NCBI GenBank assembly: GCA_018970725.1
Contig: JAGWVU010000023.1
Coordinates: 1-64,000, forward strand
Source of the DNA: Verrucomicrobiota bacterium
GTDB taxonomy: Bacteria; Verrucomicrobiota; Verrucomicrobiia; Verrucomicrobiales; DEV007
Direction of reading: 5' to 3'
Length of the DNA: 64,000 nucleotides
The notes under the pieces are model-generated. The model searched no databases. It saw only the letters and a program-made list of their open reading frames with translations, and was not told where the DNA came from. The position numbers were made by a program, and so were the translations under genes. This document shows positions 25,182-34,321 of the stretch, one piece after another. Position 1 is the first letter of the stretch, and each line of letters starts with the position of its first letter.

Positions 25182-27026
25182 TCAGAAGGTAGCGGTCACG
25201 CCGGCATTAAGCCGGAAATCCTCGACCGGTGTGCCGACGGGCAAATCCTCGTCGATCGGGAATCCGAGATCGAGACGCAGCCGGAGCCATTCGTTGTAGG
25301 TCCACCGCAAACCGACACCCAGGCTGAAGAGGCTGGTGGAGTCCATGGCCCCGGGCAGGAGGTTGGTGGCTCCGACCGTGCCATAATCCGCGAAAACGAG
25401 GAACTGAAGCTCGTCATTCGTGGAGCGCCAGTCGAACCAATCGCCCAAGGAATAGGTGGGGCTGTAAATTTCTCCGCTGAGGAGAAAGCCATGGTCCCCC
25501 CGGGTCACGCTGGTCGCGTAACCGCGGACGGTGGATGGCCCCCCGATCCCCAGCTGTTCACTGGCCAGAAGGTTTTCATTGGCCATCTGGCCTTGGGTCC
25601 GCAGCCGGAAACTGAATTCCCGGGGCAGCCGCTGGGTGTGTTCGACCCCGGCGGTGAGATACCCGTATTTCGAATTGGCCCCGAAATTGGTGGCATCAAA
25701 GGTCAGATCCTGATTGTGGGAGTCCACGCCTCCGGGGCTAAGATATCCGGTGAGATCGAGCCGGGTGGCGGCGTTTTTCCACTGGCGCAGGGCGTTGTAG
25801 CCCATGCTCCATTGGTAGATGTGGGTCGTCACATCAAAGAACCCCTGTCCTCCGAAGGCGAGGTCGTTGTTGCTCGACTTGAAATCAAAACCGAATTCAA
25901 TCTCGTGGTTCATTCCTTCCGGCGCCCGGCGCAAGGGAATGGTGTAGCGAGGGCTGAGTTGCCAGGAGGTTCCGCCCGTCTCCAGGGGAACGCCGCCGGC
26001 ATCGATCGTGGCCGCCGTGTCCACGTAGGCCCCGAGGAGCGTCATATAGTGCCGCCATGGCAGGGGCGCACTGTAAACCAACGTATGGCTCACCAAGCGA
26101 TCGAATCGGAAGTCGGTCGTGAGTTGATAGTTCAGGTTCCGGTCAGGCCCGAAGGCCTCGGTCCAGTTTAAGCCCATCAGAAACCGCTCCTCGCCCAGCA
26201 ACCTGTTCCCCGAGTTTTCCGCACCGATGTAAAACTCGATCGGGTCCACCTGATTGGTCTTCAAGATGATGTCCGTCTCGCCGAATTTGTAACCAGGGGC
26301 ATACACCATGTCGACACGGCGGTTCGGACTGCGGTTCATCCACGACAGATCGCCCATCACTTCGCTCGAATAGAGCACCTCGCCCTTTTCAGTTTTGATC
26401 TGGCTGCGCAAATACTCCTCATCCCCACGCTTCGCCCCCTGGACCCGGACGGCACCCAACCGGCCCTCGACGACCACCAATTGCACCACCCCGGAGGTGA
26501 TGTCCTGCTCCGGCACCAACACGTCCACCACCGGGCGGTCACTCGCGCGGTAGGCCCGGATCGTGTCCTTCACCATCGCATCCAGCGAAGCGAGGGAAAC
26601 CGGCTGGCCGATGTAGGCGTTGATCGCGTTCCCGGCGCGAGGAGGGAAATCCTCAAGGTCATGCCACACGCCCTCCACCCCCGGAATCCCGCTCAGGACC
26701 ACATCACCGGGAGTCGGCACCAATACCACGCCCCGGAGCCGCCCGACCAAGGACTCCTGGCTCAGCCCGGTCTGCTGTGGAGCCAGATAGGAGCCGGACT
26801 TGGAACGCGGTGCCGCGGAAGGCACCGAGGCACTGGCGGTGCCCGAGGGCGGCGAAACCTTCGGCGCGGACGGCTTTCTGGCACTCGATCCAATGGATTT
26901 CACCAGTTCCGGGGCATACTCGGTTCCGAACTGGTCCACCACCACGTCCTGAGCGTGCAACGAAGCCGCCCCGAGGAGAATGGCCGCTCCGAAGGTCGTG
27001 AGGAGGGAATAAGATGGGTTCGTCAT
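25182..27026 (-). CDS. ShlB/FhaC/HecB-type outer-membrane POTRA transporter
   Basis: The product is 614 residues. A signal peptide ('SYSLLTTFGAAILLGAASLHAQ') precedes a Pro/Ser-rich linker (about 30-85), a POTRA_2-like region (about 90-215; 'GIPGVEGVWHDLEDFPPRAGNAINAYIGQPVSLASLDAMV', 'ASDRPVVDVLVPEQDITSGVVQLVVVEGRLGAVRVQG') and a beta-barrel (about 250-614) that ends in Phe as BAM substrates do. 'GPSTVRGYATSVTRGDHGFLLSGEI' fits the conserved VRGY motif at the barrel tip in FhaC/Omp85 proteins. These transporters secrete large exoproteins (TpsA). No TpsA partner is next to it; the neighbours are a small secreted protein upstream and the SecA paralogue downstream. Confidence 0.88.
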   Translation of the reverse strand: MTNPSYSLLTTFGAAILLGAASLHAQDVVVDQFGTEYAPELVKSIGSSARKPSAPKVSPPSGTASASVPSAAPRSKSGSYLAPQQTGLSQESLVGRLRGVVLVPTPGDVVLSGIPGVEGVWHDLEDFPPRAGNAINAYIGQPVSLASLDAMVKDTIRAYRASDRPVVDVLVPEQDITSGVVQLVVVEGRLGAVRVQGAKRGDEEYLRSQIKTEKGEVLYSSEVMGDLSWMNRSPNRRVDMVYAPGYKFGETDIILKTNQVDPIEFYIGAENSGNRLLGEERFLMGLNWTEAFGPDRNLNYQLTTDFRFDRLVSHTLVYSAPLPWRHYMTLLGAYVDTAATIDAGGVPLETGGTSWQLSPRYTIPLRRAPEGMNHEIEFGFDFKSSNNDLAFGGQGFFDVTTHIYQWSMGYNALRQWKNAATRLDLTGYLSPGGVDSHNQDLTFDATNFGANSKYGYLTAGVEHTQRLPREFSFRLRTQGQMANENLLASEQLGIGGPSTVRGYATSVTRGDHGFLLSGEIYSPTYSLGDWFDWRSTNDELQFLVFADYGTVGATNLLPGAMDSTSLFSLGVGLRWTYNEWLRLRLDLGFPIDEDLPVGTPVEDFRLNAGVTATF

Positions 27027-27033
27027 TGCGCTT

Positions 27034-27062
27034 CCTAAAGTCACCGATCCAAGCCGAAACAA
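27034..27062 (-). promoter_or_regulatory. Predicted promoter of the ShlB/FhaC-type gene
   Basis: On the minus strand TTGTTT (27062-27057) and TTTAGG (27039-27034) are 17 nt apart, and the start ATG follows 7 nt after the -10 box. The transcript would have little or no leader, as for several other genes in this window. The match to a sigma-70 type consensus is moderate. Confidence 0.35.
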
Positions 27063-27142
27063 CTAGCGAAAGGCCCCGGGTCCGTCCAGACAATTGCGAG
27101 TTTTTTTAAATTTCGTTAATTTCCGTCAGCTATCACGTTGTC

Positions 27143-27847
27143 TTAACGAACCGGCCCCTTGCCTTTCCCTGCGGGAACATATTGCTTCAAGACCCGCTCC
27201 CCCACGTTCCGCGTCGCCACCGGATTCCCGTCCGGACCAAGCGGCACCCGTTCCCGGGTCGACTCGAAGGTGAGCGGCGGGTGGGGCGACTTCGCCATGT
27301 AGATCTCGTCGAACAAATCCTTTTTCCGGTCCGCGGCGGACTTGAGTTCTTCCGGCGTCGGTTCGACTTGGGCGGGTTCTTGGGGTTTCCGCCGGTCCTC
27401 GCGGATTTCCACCGGAGTGAACTGCTTCAATTCCTCCCCGCGGGCCGTGGCCAAGCTGCCCTTCGACATCGCGGCGCGGCTGTATTGATCCTCCGGAACG
27501 AACTCCGGCATCCCGAATTTGGGGTTATACGGGGACCGGGCATCGAGCACCGGCGGGGCGACCTTGGAGGTCCGGTTGGCATTCGACGGAATGCGCACCT
27601 CCGCCTGTCCGCCACCAGCCTGCCCGCCGGTTCCAAAGGGATTGCCCTCTCCCGGCCGCGCACCACGAGGCGGCATCACCGGAGCGGAGACCACTTCCCC
27701 CGGAGGTGTCTCCTGAGCCCGGCCGCCCTTCAGCAAACCCTTCAGCCCGTTCCGTCCGCCGCCCTCCTGAGCCTCCACCGGAGCCGCCAGAATCGAACAG
27801 AAGAGAAAGCCGACGCCAAAAAAACAGAGATGGTTCGAGAATCCCAT
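27143..27847 (-). CDS. Small secreted proline-rich protein of unknown function
   Basis: The product is 234 residues. A signal peptide ('NHLCFFGVGFLFCSILAAPVEAQ') is followed by a Gly/Pro-rich, low-complexity mature part with no cysteines. The C-terminal half is charged ('EIREDRRKPQEPAQVEPTPEELKSAADRKKDLFDEIYMAKS'). I recognise no domain. It lies upstream of the ShlB/FhaC-type porin on the same strand (116 nt away), so it may be a periplasmic helper of that locus or a cargo. The start is the ATG in front of the signal peptide; the open frame begins earlier but overlaps the helicase gene. Confidence 0.6.
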   Translation of the reverse strand: MGFSNHLCFFGVGFLFCSILAAPVEAQEGGGRNGLKGLLKGGRAQETPPGEVVSAPVMPPRGARPGEGNPFGTGGQAGGGQAEVRIPSNANRTSKVAPPVLDARSPYNPKFGMPEFVPEDQYSRAAMSKGSLATARGEELKQFTPVEIREDRRKPQEPAQVEPTPEELKSAADRKKDLFDEIYMAKSPHPPLTFESTRERVPLGPDGNPVATRNVGERVLKQYVPAGKGKGPVR

Positions 27848-27930
27848 GGCCAATTTTTTCTTATAGCGCGTGCGAGGCGGATTCGTCCACTTCTTTCTCC
27901 ACTGCTCTGGCTTGAATTCCGCGCGGCCGG

Positions 27931-30582
27931 TCAATCCACCCGTTCGCCCTCGTCGATCGCCAAGAATGCCAGCAATCGGTCGTCGTCAAGCTCCCACCAA
28001 TCCGCCGCCATCCCGTCGGATGTCCCCAAGCAATCCGCCAGCCGCTGCTTTTCCGCGAGCATCGCGTCGATCCGGTCCTCCAAGGTTCCCGGACAAACGA
28101 ATTTGTGGACCAGCACGGCGCGTTTTTGTCCGATGCGATAGGCCCGGTCCGTGGCCTGGTTCTCCACCGCCGGATTCCACCAACGGTCGAAGTGGACGAC
28201 GTGTGAGGCGGCGGTCAGGTTGAGGCCGGTCCCGCCCGCGCGCAGGGAGATGACGAAAAAGGGAGGGCCGAGGGCCGACTGGAATCCGTCGACCAAAGCC
28301 GCCCGGCGCCCGACCGGGGTTCCCCCGTGCAAGACGAGGCCGGGCCGTTTGAAAACGGATTGCAAGGATCCGGCGATGGCGGTGGTCATCTCGCGGAATT
28401 GGGTGAACACGATGAGTTTTTCGCCCCGGGCGGCGATCTCGGCGGAGAGGGTTCGCAGCCGCATCAGCTTGCCACTGGAACCGGGGTCGAAGTTTCCGCT
28501 CCCGGTGAGGAGCGCGGGATGGTCACAAATCCGTTTCAGTCGGGTCAAGGTCTGCAGGACCAAGGCCTTCCGCTCTTGATCCGACTCCACCGGTTGCGCG
28601 AGACGGGCGGCGAGATGGCGCACTTCCGTCTCATACAAGGCGGCCTGCCCCTTGGTCAGGGCACACCCCGTCCTCATTTCGATCTTGGGCGGCAAATCCC
28701 CCGCCACCGCCGGATCCGTCTTGAGGCGACGCAGCAGGAATGGCCCCAGCAAGGTGCGGAGCGCCTGGAATCCTTCGCCCCCCATCCCCTCCATGGTTTG
28801 CTGGAAACGCTCCCGCCCGCCGAGCAAGCCCGGATTGAGAAAATCGAAAATCGACCACAGGTCCCCCAGTCCGTTTTCAATCGGCGTTCCGGTCAGAGCA
28901 ATCCGTCCCCGGGCCGGTACCGCTTTGGCCGCGAGGGTCTGGCGGGCGGCCGGATTCTTGATGGCCTGGGCTTCGTCGAGAACGAGCAAGTCCCAGGTCC
29001 GGCTGGCGAATACCTCCAGACGGCTCAGCATGGTGTAGGTCGTCAACACGACATCCACCCCGTCCAGACTGGCGGACAAGCCGGCAAATCCGTCCCGACC
29101 CATCGCGGAGCGGTGGGCACAAAGCATCCGGAGCCCCGGCGCGAAGCGAGCCAATTCGGCACGCCAGTTCCCGAGGAGCGAGGCCGGAGCGACGACGAGG
29201 CTCCGATGCCCCGACCCCTGCCGCGCCACGAGCAGGGCGATGATCTGCAAGGTCTTGCCCAGCCCCATGTCATCCGCCAGACAGGCCCCCAGCCCCGCCT
29301 CCTGCAAGCGGTGCAACCAATTCAGCCCGGTCTGCTGGTAGTCGCGCAAGGTCGCCCGCAAACCCGGACCGGGATCGATGAATGGCGCGGAGCGCACGTC
29401 CCGCAAGGCCCCGATCCAGTTCCGCAACTCCCCCACCGCCCGGACCTCGGACCAACCGGCTGGATCTCCGGCTCCGGGCGCATCCCCGGCGGTTCTTTCC
29501 CTCATCCCGGCCATCCAGCGCATCCCCTCCACGAATCCAATCCGCCCTTCCTCCGCCGCGGTCTCCACCTTGCGCCAGTGCCGCAGGGCCTGCTCCAGCT
29601 TCCGGGCATCGACCTCCACCCATTTCCCGCGGATCGAGACCAAACCCGCCCCGGCCTCGACCAACCGGAGCCATTCTTCCTCGGTGAGTTCCTCCCCGGC
29701 CATCGCCACCTTGGCCCGGAACCGCAGCAGGCAGCCCGCCCCCACCGCGGATGGTTTGCCTGCCTGCACTTCCACGACCACCTGGGGACGCGAGGGACGC
29801 CCCCGATCCCACCAATCCGGCACCTTGACCACGACCCCGGCCCTTTGCAGGGAGGGAATGGCCTGCAAAAACGCGTGAGCTTGGGAGGGCGTCCAAGGCA
29901 ACGGCTGGTAAACGCGGCCGCCTTCCACCAAATCCCGGATAAAGGGATCCGCTTCGGACGCGAGGCGCACCGGTTCAAGGAGCCCGCGCAACGCCTCCTG
30001 ATCCCCCCGCGCTGAAACCTCCTTCAACACCCGGCCCAGCGGAGCATGCTGCAACTGCTGGCCGTCGGAAAGACGCGTCGTGTAGGTCGCCAAAAACGCG
30101 AACGGATGCGTTGCCGACCGCGGATTCTCCGCCAGATGAAAAGTGACCCGCCCGAGGAGGCGCCAGGACGGCCCGAGACTCTGCAACCAAGCCGCCGGGT
30201 CTCCGCCCGCCCCGGCGATCCCCCGCCGGGCAGCCTCCTCCATCTGTTCCCAAAGCGCCGCGAAGGCGCCTTCGTTCCAGTATTCCATCCCCGGTCCCGC
30301 AGGGGCCCCGGCCAAAAAGGAGCGGAGGAATTCCGCGTCCGGCAGCGGCACGGGACGCCCCTCGACGGCGCCACTCCGGCAGAAGCGGGTGAGATACTCC
30401 CGGCCGAGTCGCCACCAGTGGGACGTGAGCGGGGAAACCACCCACTCCGGGGCCAGGTTGGCCAGCGCGATCAACCCGTCCCCGCTCCCCGACGCGAAGG
30501 CGGCGGAGACTTTCCCCGGCAAACCGGCGGACGCGGCATCGAGAGTCACGCCATCCGCAAGCAACCTGACGCCCTCGATCAC
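27931..30582 (-). CDS. SNF2-family DEAD-like helicase
   Basis: The product is 883 residues, starting at GTG. The C-terminal half is a complete SNF2 motor: 'CLADDMGLGKTLQIIALL' (Walker A, about residue 440), 'LVVAPASLLGNW', 'DVVLTTYTML', 'LLVLDEAQAIKNP', 'IALTGTPIENGLGDLWSIFDFLNPG', then the helicase C part with 'KLIVFTQFREMT', 'LRAGGTGLNLTAASHVVHFDRWWNPAVENQATDRAYRIGQ'. The ~400-residue N-terminal region resembles that of bacterial SNF2 proteins but no SWIM zinc motif is seen. It should be a dsDNA translocase that remodels protein-DNA complexes. The gene begins 6 nt after the stop of the kinase/FGE gene, so they form one operon. GTG is supported by this spacing. Confidence 0.9.
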   Translation of the reverse strand: MIEGVRLLADGVTLDAASAGLPGKVSAAFASGSGDGLIALANLAPEWVVSPLTSHWWRLGREYLTRFCRSGAVEGRPVPLPDAEFLRSFLAGAPAGPGMEYWNEGAFAALWEQMEEAARRGIAGAGGDPAAWLQSLGPSWRLLGRVTFHLAENPRSATHPFAFLATYTTRLSDGQQLQHAPLGRVLKEVSARGDQEALRGLLEPVRLASEADPFIRDLVEGGRVYQPLPWTPSQAHAFLQAIPSLQRAGVVVKVPDWWDRGRPSRPQVVVEVQAGKPSAVGAGCLLRFRAKVAMAGEELTEEEWLRLVEAGAGLVSIRGKWVEVDARKLEQALRHWRKVETAAEEGRIGFVEGMRWMAGMRERTAGDAPGAGDPAGWSEVRAVGELRNWIGALRDVRSAPFIDPGPGLRATLRDYQQTGLNWLHRLQEAGLGACLADDMGLGKTLQIIALLVARQGSGHRSLVVAPASLLGNWRAELARFAPGLRMLCAHRSAMGRDGFAGLSASLDGVDVVLTTYTMLSRLEVFASRTWDLLVLDEAQAIKNPAARQTLAAKAVPARGRIALTGTPIENGLGDLWSIFDFLNPGLLGGRERFQQTMEGMGGEGFQALRTLLGPFLLRRLKTDPAVAGDLPPKIEMRTGCALTKGQAALYETEVRHLAARLAQPVESDQERKALVLQTLTRLKRICDHPALLTGSGNFDPGSSGKLMRLRTLSAEIAARGEKLIVFTQFREMTTAIAGSLQSVFKRPGLVLHGGTPVGRRAALVDGFQSALGPPFFVISLRAGGTGLNLTAASHVVHFDRWWNPAVENQATDRAYRIGQKRAVLVHKFVCPGTLEDRIDAMLAEKQRLADCLGTSDGMAADWWELDDDRLLAFLAIDEGERVD

Positions 30583-30588
30583 GCCGGT

Positions 30589-33084
30589 TCAGTTCGGGGT
30601 CACGGCCCGGGCAAGCACATAGCGGAAGCCGACGCCGTCCTCACGGGCATTGCTGGCGAGGGAACGGCGGTAAGTCGAGAGCAGCTCCCGTTCGGAAGAG
30701 GTGGTGTATCCCCCGCCCCGGATGGTCCCGGACGTGCCGGTGCCAACCCCGCCAAGAAAGTTGTCGCTGACCCACTCCCAGACATTTCCGGGGATGTGAT
30801 ACAAACCGTTGCGGTTGGGTTGCAATTCATTGACCCAGGCCAACCCGGGAAAGGTATCGTCGTATCCCGGAATCACAGAGGGTCCGGGAATCACAGGATC
30901 GCTCACCCCGTTCCTCGCCTCGTAGTCCCGGCGCAAGCTGAGGTCGGCCAGATTGGCCGCCCCTTCCGGCGGAGGCCAGTCGTAGCCCCACGGAAACACC
31001 CCGCCGATGGAGGCGTTCCGGGCTGCAGGAGTCGTCCCCCGCTCGCCCGGCAAGCCCGCGGCGAGACTCCATTCCACATCACTGGGCAATCGATATTCGT
31101 AGCGGGCCGTCAAGTCCCCGGAACCCCTCTCCAACGTGGTCAACCATTGGCAAAAGGCCTCGGCGTCCTCCCGGGAAATCCGGTGGACCGGATGCATGTC
31201 CGGGGTGGGATAGAGGGGCTCCATCGGCTCATCATGCCCGGTCTCCTTGCAGAACCTGGCGTAATCGATTCTCGGCGTCTCCGTGGTGGCCATGAGAAAG
31301 TCCCCCACCGGAGCAAGGTCGCGCCCGAGGGAATTCTGCCATGGCTTGCCCATCTCCACCGCCACCCCGGGCTCCAACCGCGCGAACAACTCGAGCAACC
31401 CGTTCGGCTCCACCGCATTGGACAAATAGACGGTGCGATGGTCGTTCATGCGGATTTCGAAAGTCACCGACCCGCTGCGAATCCGGGAAACCTCGAAGGG
31501 CGTGGTCCCCAAATAGTCGCCCTTGCCATCAAAAACCTCCGCCCCGGTCGGTTCGGAGCGGATCACAAGGCTGCCGTAGCTGGGCCGGTCCACGTAGACC
31601 AGAAAGGGACTGATGGCCACCTTGGACCGATCGTAATCCAAGGCCCGGTTCGGCCAATGCAAGGTCTCATCCTGGAGCGTCTCCGCCCGGTAAGTGGACT
31701 CGGTCCCGATGAATCCCGCCGCCTGATCCCTCGCCTGCAGCCACTCGGCGAAAGCCTTCGCCTCACGCGCCGAAACGATCGGGATCGGATACGGTTTGCC
31801 CCGGATCGTCTGCATGACGATCTCCCCCTCGAACTGGCGCTTCGCCTCGATCGAGAACGCCATGAAAAGATCCGCGTGGACCGGTAGATCGAGCCGGTGC
31901 CCCGTCATGGTCGGCTTGAATTCCAGCCCGAGGCTGTCCACCCACGTGGCTCCGGGTTGCGGAAACCGGGTATCCTCCAACTTGAGGTGGATCGTCCGGC
32001 GCGGATCTGATTTGCCCGCGTAGTCGATCACCTCGTTGCGGAATCCGCTCAGCATCACCTCGTAGGTGACGCCCTCGGTCGGTCTCTTGTCCAGAAGCAA
32101 CGGAGTCGTTCCCAAGCGCAACTCCCCCGCAAAGACCTCCGCCCCGGCCGGTTCGGTGGTGATCGAAAGATTGTCCAACACCGCCTGCCGCCGCGCCCCG
32201 AGAATGCCCGCGAGAATCAGACCCGCCACCGCCGCGCTCCCCGCCCAGACCGGCCATCGGGATCTGGCCGGAACCTCTTGTCCCCGCAGCGCCACCGCCA
32301 TGTCCCGGGCGCAGGCATAGCGGCTTTCCGCCCTCCGGGAACAGGCCCGGCAAACCACCCGGTTGATCCGCCGCCAGATTTCACGCTGGCTGTTCTCCCG
32401 CAAGCTCGAGGGAACGTCGGGAAAATCGAGCCGGTCCTTGCCGGTCGCCAGCTCGTAAAGGACCATTCCCAAGCTGAAAATGTCCGCGGCCGGCGTTCCC
32501 GCCCCCTCCGGCGGCACATAGCCTTCCGTGCCGACGAAGCTCCGGTCCCCCAACGCCGCGACCAACCCGATGTCGGCCAGTTTGGCCCGACCGTGAACCA
32601 CGATGGCGTTGGAAAGTTTGACGTCCCGGTGAATCAGGTTGCGCTCATGCAGGTGTTGCAGGGCTTCCGCCAACTGGGCCCCCTGTTCCGCCACGGTATC
32701 GAGCCGCACCTTGCACCCCTCCTGAAGCGCCGAACGGAAGGTGTGGGCCACGTAGGTCTCCGGCTCGATGGTCTGCCCGTGATAAAGATCGTCGGCGACC
32801 TCCATCACATAGTAATAGAAGGCGGCCTTCTGATCCCGCCCGACCTGGAGGACATTGACCAAACCCGGGTGTTGCCGGGAGATTGGTTCGTAGCGCCGGA
32901 TCGCCTCGAATTCGCGTTCGAAATCCCGTTCGTTGTCGAAATCCTCCCTCCGGATGACCTTCACGGCCCGGTAGACCCCCGTCACGGTGCGGGCCAGCCA
33001 GACCTCACCGAAGGCACCGCGACCAATCATTCGCAATACCTCGTGGTCCGGGATGATGGGGGGTTCGCATCCTCGCTTCGCCAT
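30589..33084 (-). CDS. Membrane Ser/Thr protein kinase with PEGA and FGE-fold sensor domains
   Basis: The product is 831 residues. The kinase domain (about 15-265) has the P-loop 'IGRGAFGEVW', the ATP Lys in 'RAVKVI', the catalytic loop 'LIHRDVKLSN', 'ADIG' in place of DFG, and 'GTEGYVPPEG'; all essential residues are present. One membrane helix follows ('AVAGLILAGILGA', about 283-303). The extracytoplasmic part has a PEGA domain (about 308-375), a partial FGE-like piece (about 380-500), a second PEGA domain (about 505-575) and a full FGE-sulfatase/C-type-lectin-like domain (about 590-825; 'YRLPSDVEWSLAAGL', 'FPWGYDWPPPEG', 'HIPGNVWEWVSDN', 'GTIRGGGY'). The FGE part lacks the catalytic cysteine pair, so it is more likely a ligand binder. 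The SNF2 helicase gene follows 6 nt later. Confidence 0.9.
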   Translation of the reverse strand: MAKRGCEPPIIPDHEVLRMIGRGAFGEVWLARTVTGVYRAVKVIRREDFDNERDFEREFEAIRRYEPISRQHPGLVNVLQVGRDQKAAFYYYVMEVADDLYHGQTIEPETYVAHTFRSALQEGCKVRLDTVAEQGAQLAEALQHLHERNLIHRDVKLSNAIVVHGRAKLADIGLVAALGDRSFVGTEGYVPPEGAGTPAADIFSLGMVLYELATGKDRLDFPDVPSSLRENSQREIWRRINRVVCRACSRRAESRYACARDMAVALRGQEVPARSRWPVWAGSAAVAGLILAGILGARRQAVLDNLSITTEPAGAEVFAGELRLGTTPLLLDKRPTEGVTYEVMLSGFRNEVIDYAGKSDPRRTIHLKLEDTRFPQPGATWVDSLGLEFKPTMTGHRLDLPVHADLFMAFSIEAKRQFEGEIVMQTIRGKPYPIPIVSAREAKAFAEWLQARDQAAGFIGTESTYRAETLQDETLHWPNRALDYDRSKVAISPFLVYVDRPSYGSLVIRSEPTGAEVFDGKGDYLGTTPFEVSRIRSGSVTFEIRMNDHRTVYLSNAVEPNGLLELFARLEPGVAVEMGKPWQNSLGRDLAPVGDFLMATTETPRIDYARFCKETGHDEPMEPLYPTPDMHPVHRISREDAEAFCQWLTTLERGSGDLTARYEYRLPSDVEWSLAAGLPGERGTTPAARNASIGGVFPWGYDWPPPEGAANLADLSLRRDYEARNGVSDPVIPGPSVIPGYDDTFPGLAWVNELQPNRNGLYHIPGNVWEWVSDNFLGGVGTGTSGTIRGGGYTTSSERELLSTYRRSLASNAREDGVGFRYVLARAVTPN

Positions 33085-33196
33085 GATGTCAGGCTTTAAG
33101 TCCCTCCGCGGCCGGAAACGCTCAAACTACGAGCGGACCCGGTCCGCCTCCGGGGTCCCGCCACCCGCCTGCCGCGGGAAATGAAGGAGCCCGCAT

Positions 33197-33742
33197 TCAG
33201 ATCAGCCCCAGCTTCATGCGACCTTCCTCCGTGATCATGTCCTGGCTCCACGGAGGATCCCAGACCAACTCGACCTTGGCATCGTCCACCACGCCGATCG
33301 CCATGATCTTGGCCTGGGCATCGGCCGCGATCGCCGGTCCCATCCCACACCCCGGAGCCGTCAGGGTCATCTTCACGTTGACGAATTGACGTCCCTCGAC
33401 CTCTTGCACCTGGCAGTCGTAGACCAGCCCGAGATTTACGATGTCCACCGGGATCTCCGGATCGAAAACGGTCTTCAGGGATTCCCAAACCGCCCCTTCC
33501 AGATCCCCGGCGGCCACTTTCTCGGCCAAGGCCCGGGCCGCCTCGCTCCCCTTCGCCTCAATTCCCAAGGCATCCGCGTCCTTCTCCCGGATGCGGGCCA
33601 ACCCGAAGTCCGTCGCGACGGTGTAGGATCCACCCAACGACTGGGTGATCATGACCCTCGTGCCGATCGGCAGGATGATCTCATCCCCCCGGGGAATCTG
33701 GATGGCTTCAACTTCGCGGCTCAGGAAGATTTCTTGGTGCAT
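33197..33742 (-). CDS. sufT: SufT-like Fe-S assembly protein (MIP18/DUF59 family)
   Basis: The product is 181 residues. The C-terminal part (about 75-181) is a DUF59/MIP18 domain: 'LKTVFDPEIPVDIVNLGLVYD', 'KMTLTAPGCGMGPAIAADAQAKI' and 'VELVWDPPWSQDMITEEGRMKLGLI', with the conserved Asp-Pro-Glu-Ile and Cys. The N-terminal ~70 residues ('REVEAIQIPRGDEIILPIGTRVMITQSLGGSYTV') are the SufT-specific extension. SufT supports Fe-S cluster maturation in bacteria with SUF systems. The gene lies 10 nt after the NifU-like scaffold gene, agreeing with that function. The start ATG ('MHQEIFLSR') gives the normal SufT N-terminus; the frame runs further upstream into the NifU gene. Confidence 0.88.
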   Translation of the reverse strand: MHQEIFLSREVEAIQIPRGDEIILPIGTRVMITQSLGGSYTVATDFGLARIREKDADALGIEAKGSEAARALAEKVAAGDLEGAVWESLKTVFDPEIPVDIVNLGLVYDCQVQEVEGRQFVNVKMTLTAPGCGMGPAIAADAQAKIMAIGVVDDAKVELVWDPPWSQDMITEEGRMKLGLI

Positions 33743-33752
33743 GGGACGGAGT

Positions 33753-34250
33753 TCAATCGAGCTTGACGATGCGCAACTTCTGCCCTGCAGAAACGCCGGA
33801 AGTCGCGAGACTGTCAAGCAGCGTCGCCGCGGCGGGTCCCCCGGGACCTTCGATTGCGCCCCCGGCGGGCTCCCCGGCTTCCGCGCGCAGCGCTTCCCGG
33901 AGCGCTCCCTCGACCATCTGGCCGCAATGCATTTTCATCGGAGGCAATGGCCCAAGGGGCTCGCTCAGGTCTCCGGCTCCAAGGCTCCGCGCCTCCTCCA
34001 CCGTTTTGCCGGCCAACAACTCGGTCGCCAACGAGGCCACCGCGATGGCAGTCTGACAGCCGAAACTTTGGAAACTGGCCCGGTCGATGACCTTCCTGCC
34101 GTCCTTCTCCGAAAACTTCAGCCACATCCGCACCATGTCCCCGCAATCCGCGCTCCCCACCGTGCCCACCGCATCCGCGTCGCTCATCTCCCCCATGTTC
34201 TTCGGGTTGGCGATGGCGTCGCGGACCTTTTCCTCAAACGAATCGGACAT
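33753..34250 (-). CDS. NifU-like/IscU-type Fe-S scaffold protein
   Basis: The product is 165 residues. The three conserved cysteines of IscU/NifU N-terminal scaffolds are visible in context: 'GSADCGDMVRMWLKF' (about 36), 'SFQSFGCQTAIAVASLATELLAGKTVEEA' (about 65) and 'LPPMKMHCGQMVEGALREAL' (about 108). These hold a transient [2Fe-2S] cluster for delivery to apoproteins. A Gly/Ala/Pro-rich C-terminal tail of about 45 residues follows and is unusual. sufT is directly downstream; clpB is 71 nt upstream on the same strand. No cysteine desulfurase gene is in the window. Confidence 0.85.
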   Translation of the reverse strand: MSDSFEEKVRDAIANPKNMGEMSDADAVGTVGSADCGDMVRMWLKFSEKDGRKVIDRASFQSFGCQTAIAVASLATELLAGKTVEEARSLGAGDLSEPLGPLPPMKMHCGQMVEGALREALRAEAGEPAGGAIEGPGGPAAATLLDSLATSGVSAGQKLRIVKLD

Positions 34251-34321
34251 GACCCATCCTAAAACAGGGTGGACGGGTTCGCGAATGATTTCGCGCCCCC
34301 GCCACCCCGGACCGGGGCCGG

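Noticed and set aside
23245-25299. 684-codon open frame antisense to the SecA paralogue
   Set aside because: Arg/Pro/His-rich composition typical of a shadow frame; the SecA motifs lie on the other strand.
30046-31887. Long plus-strand open frame across the helicase/kinase region
   Set aside because: Antisense to two genes with complete catalytic motifs; no domain seen.
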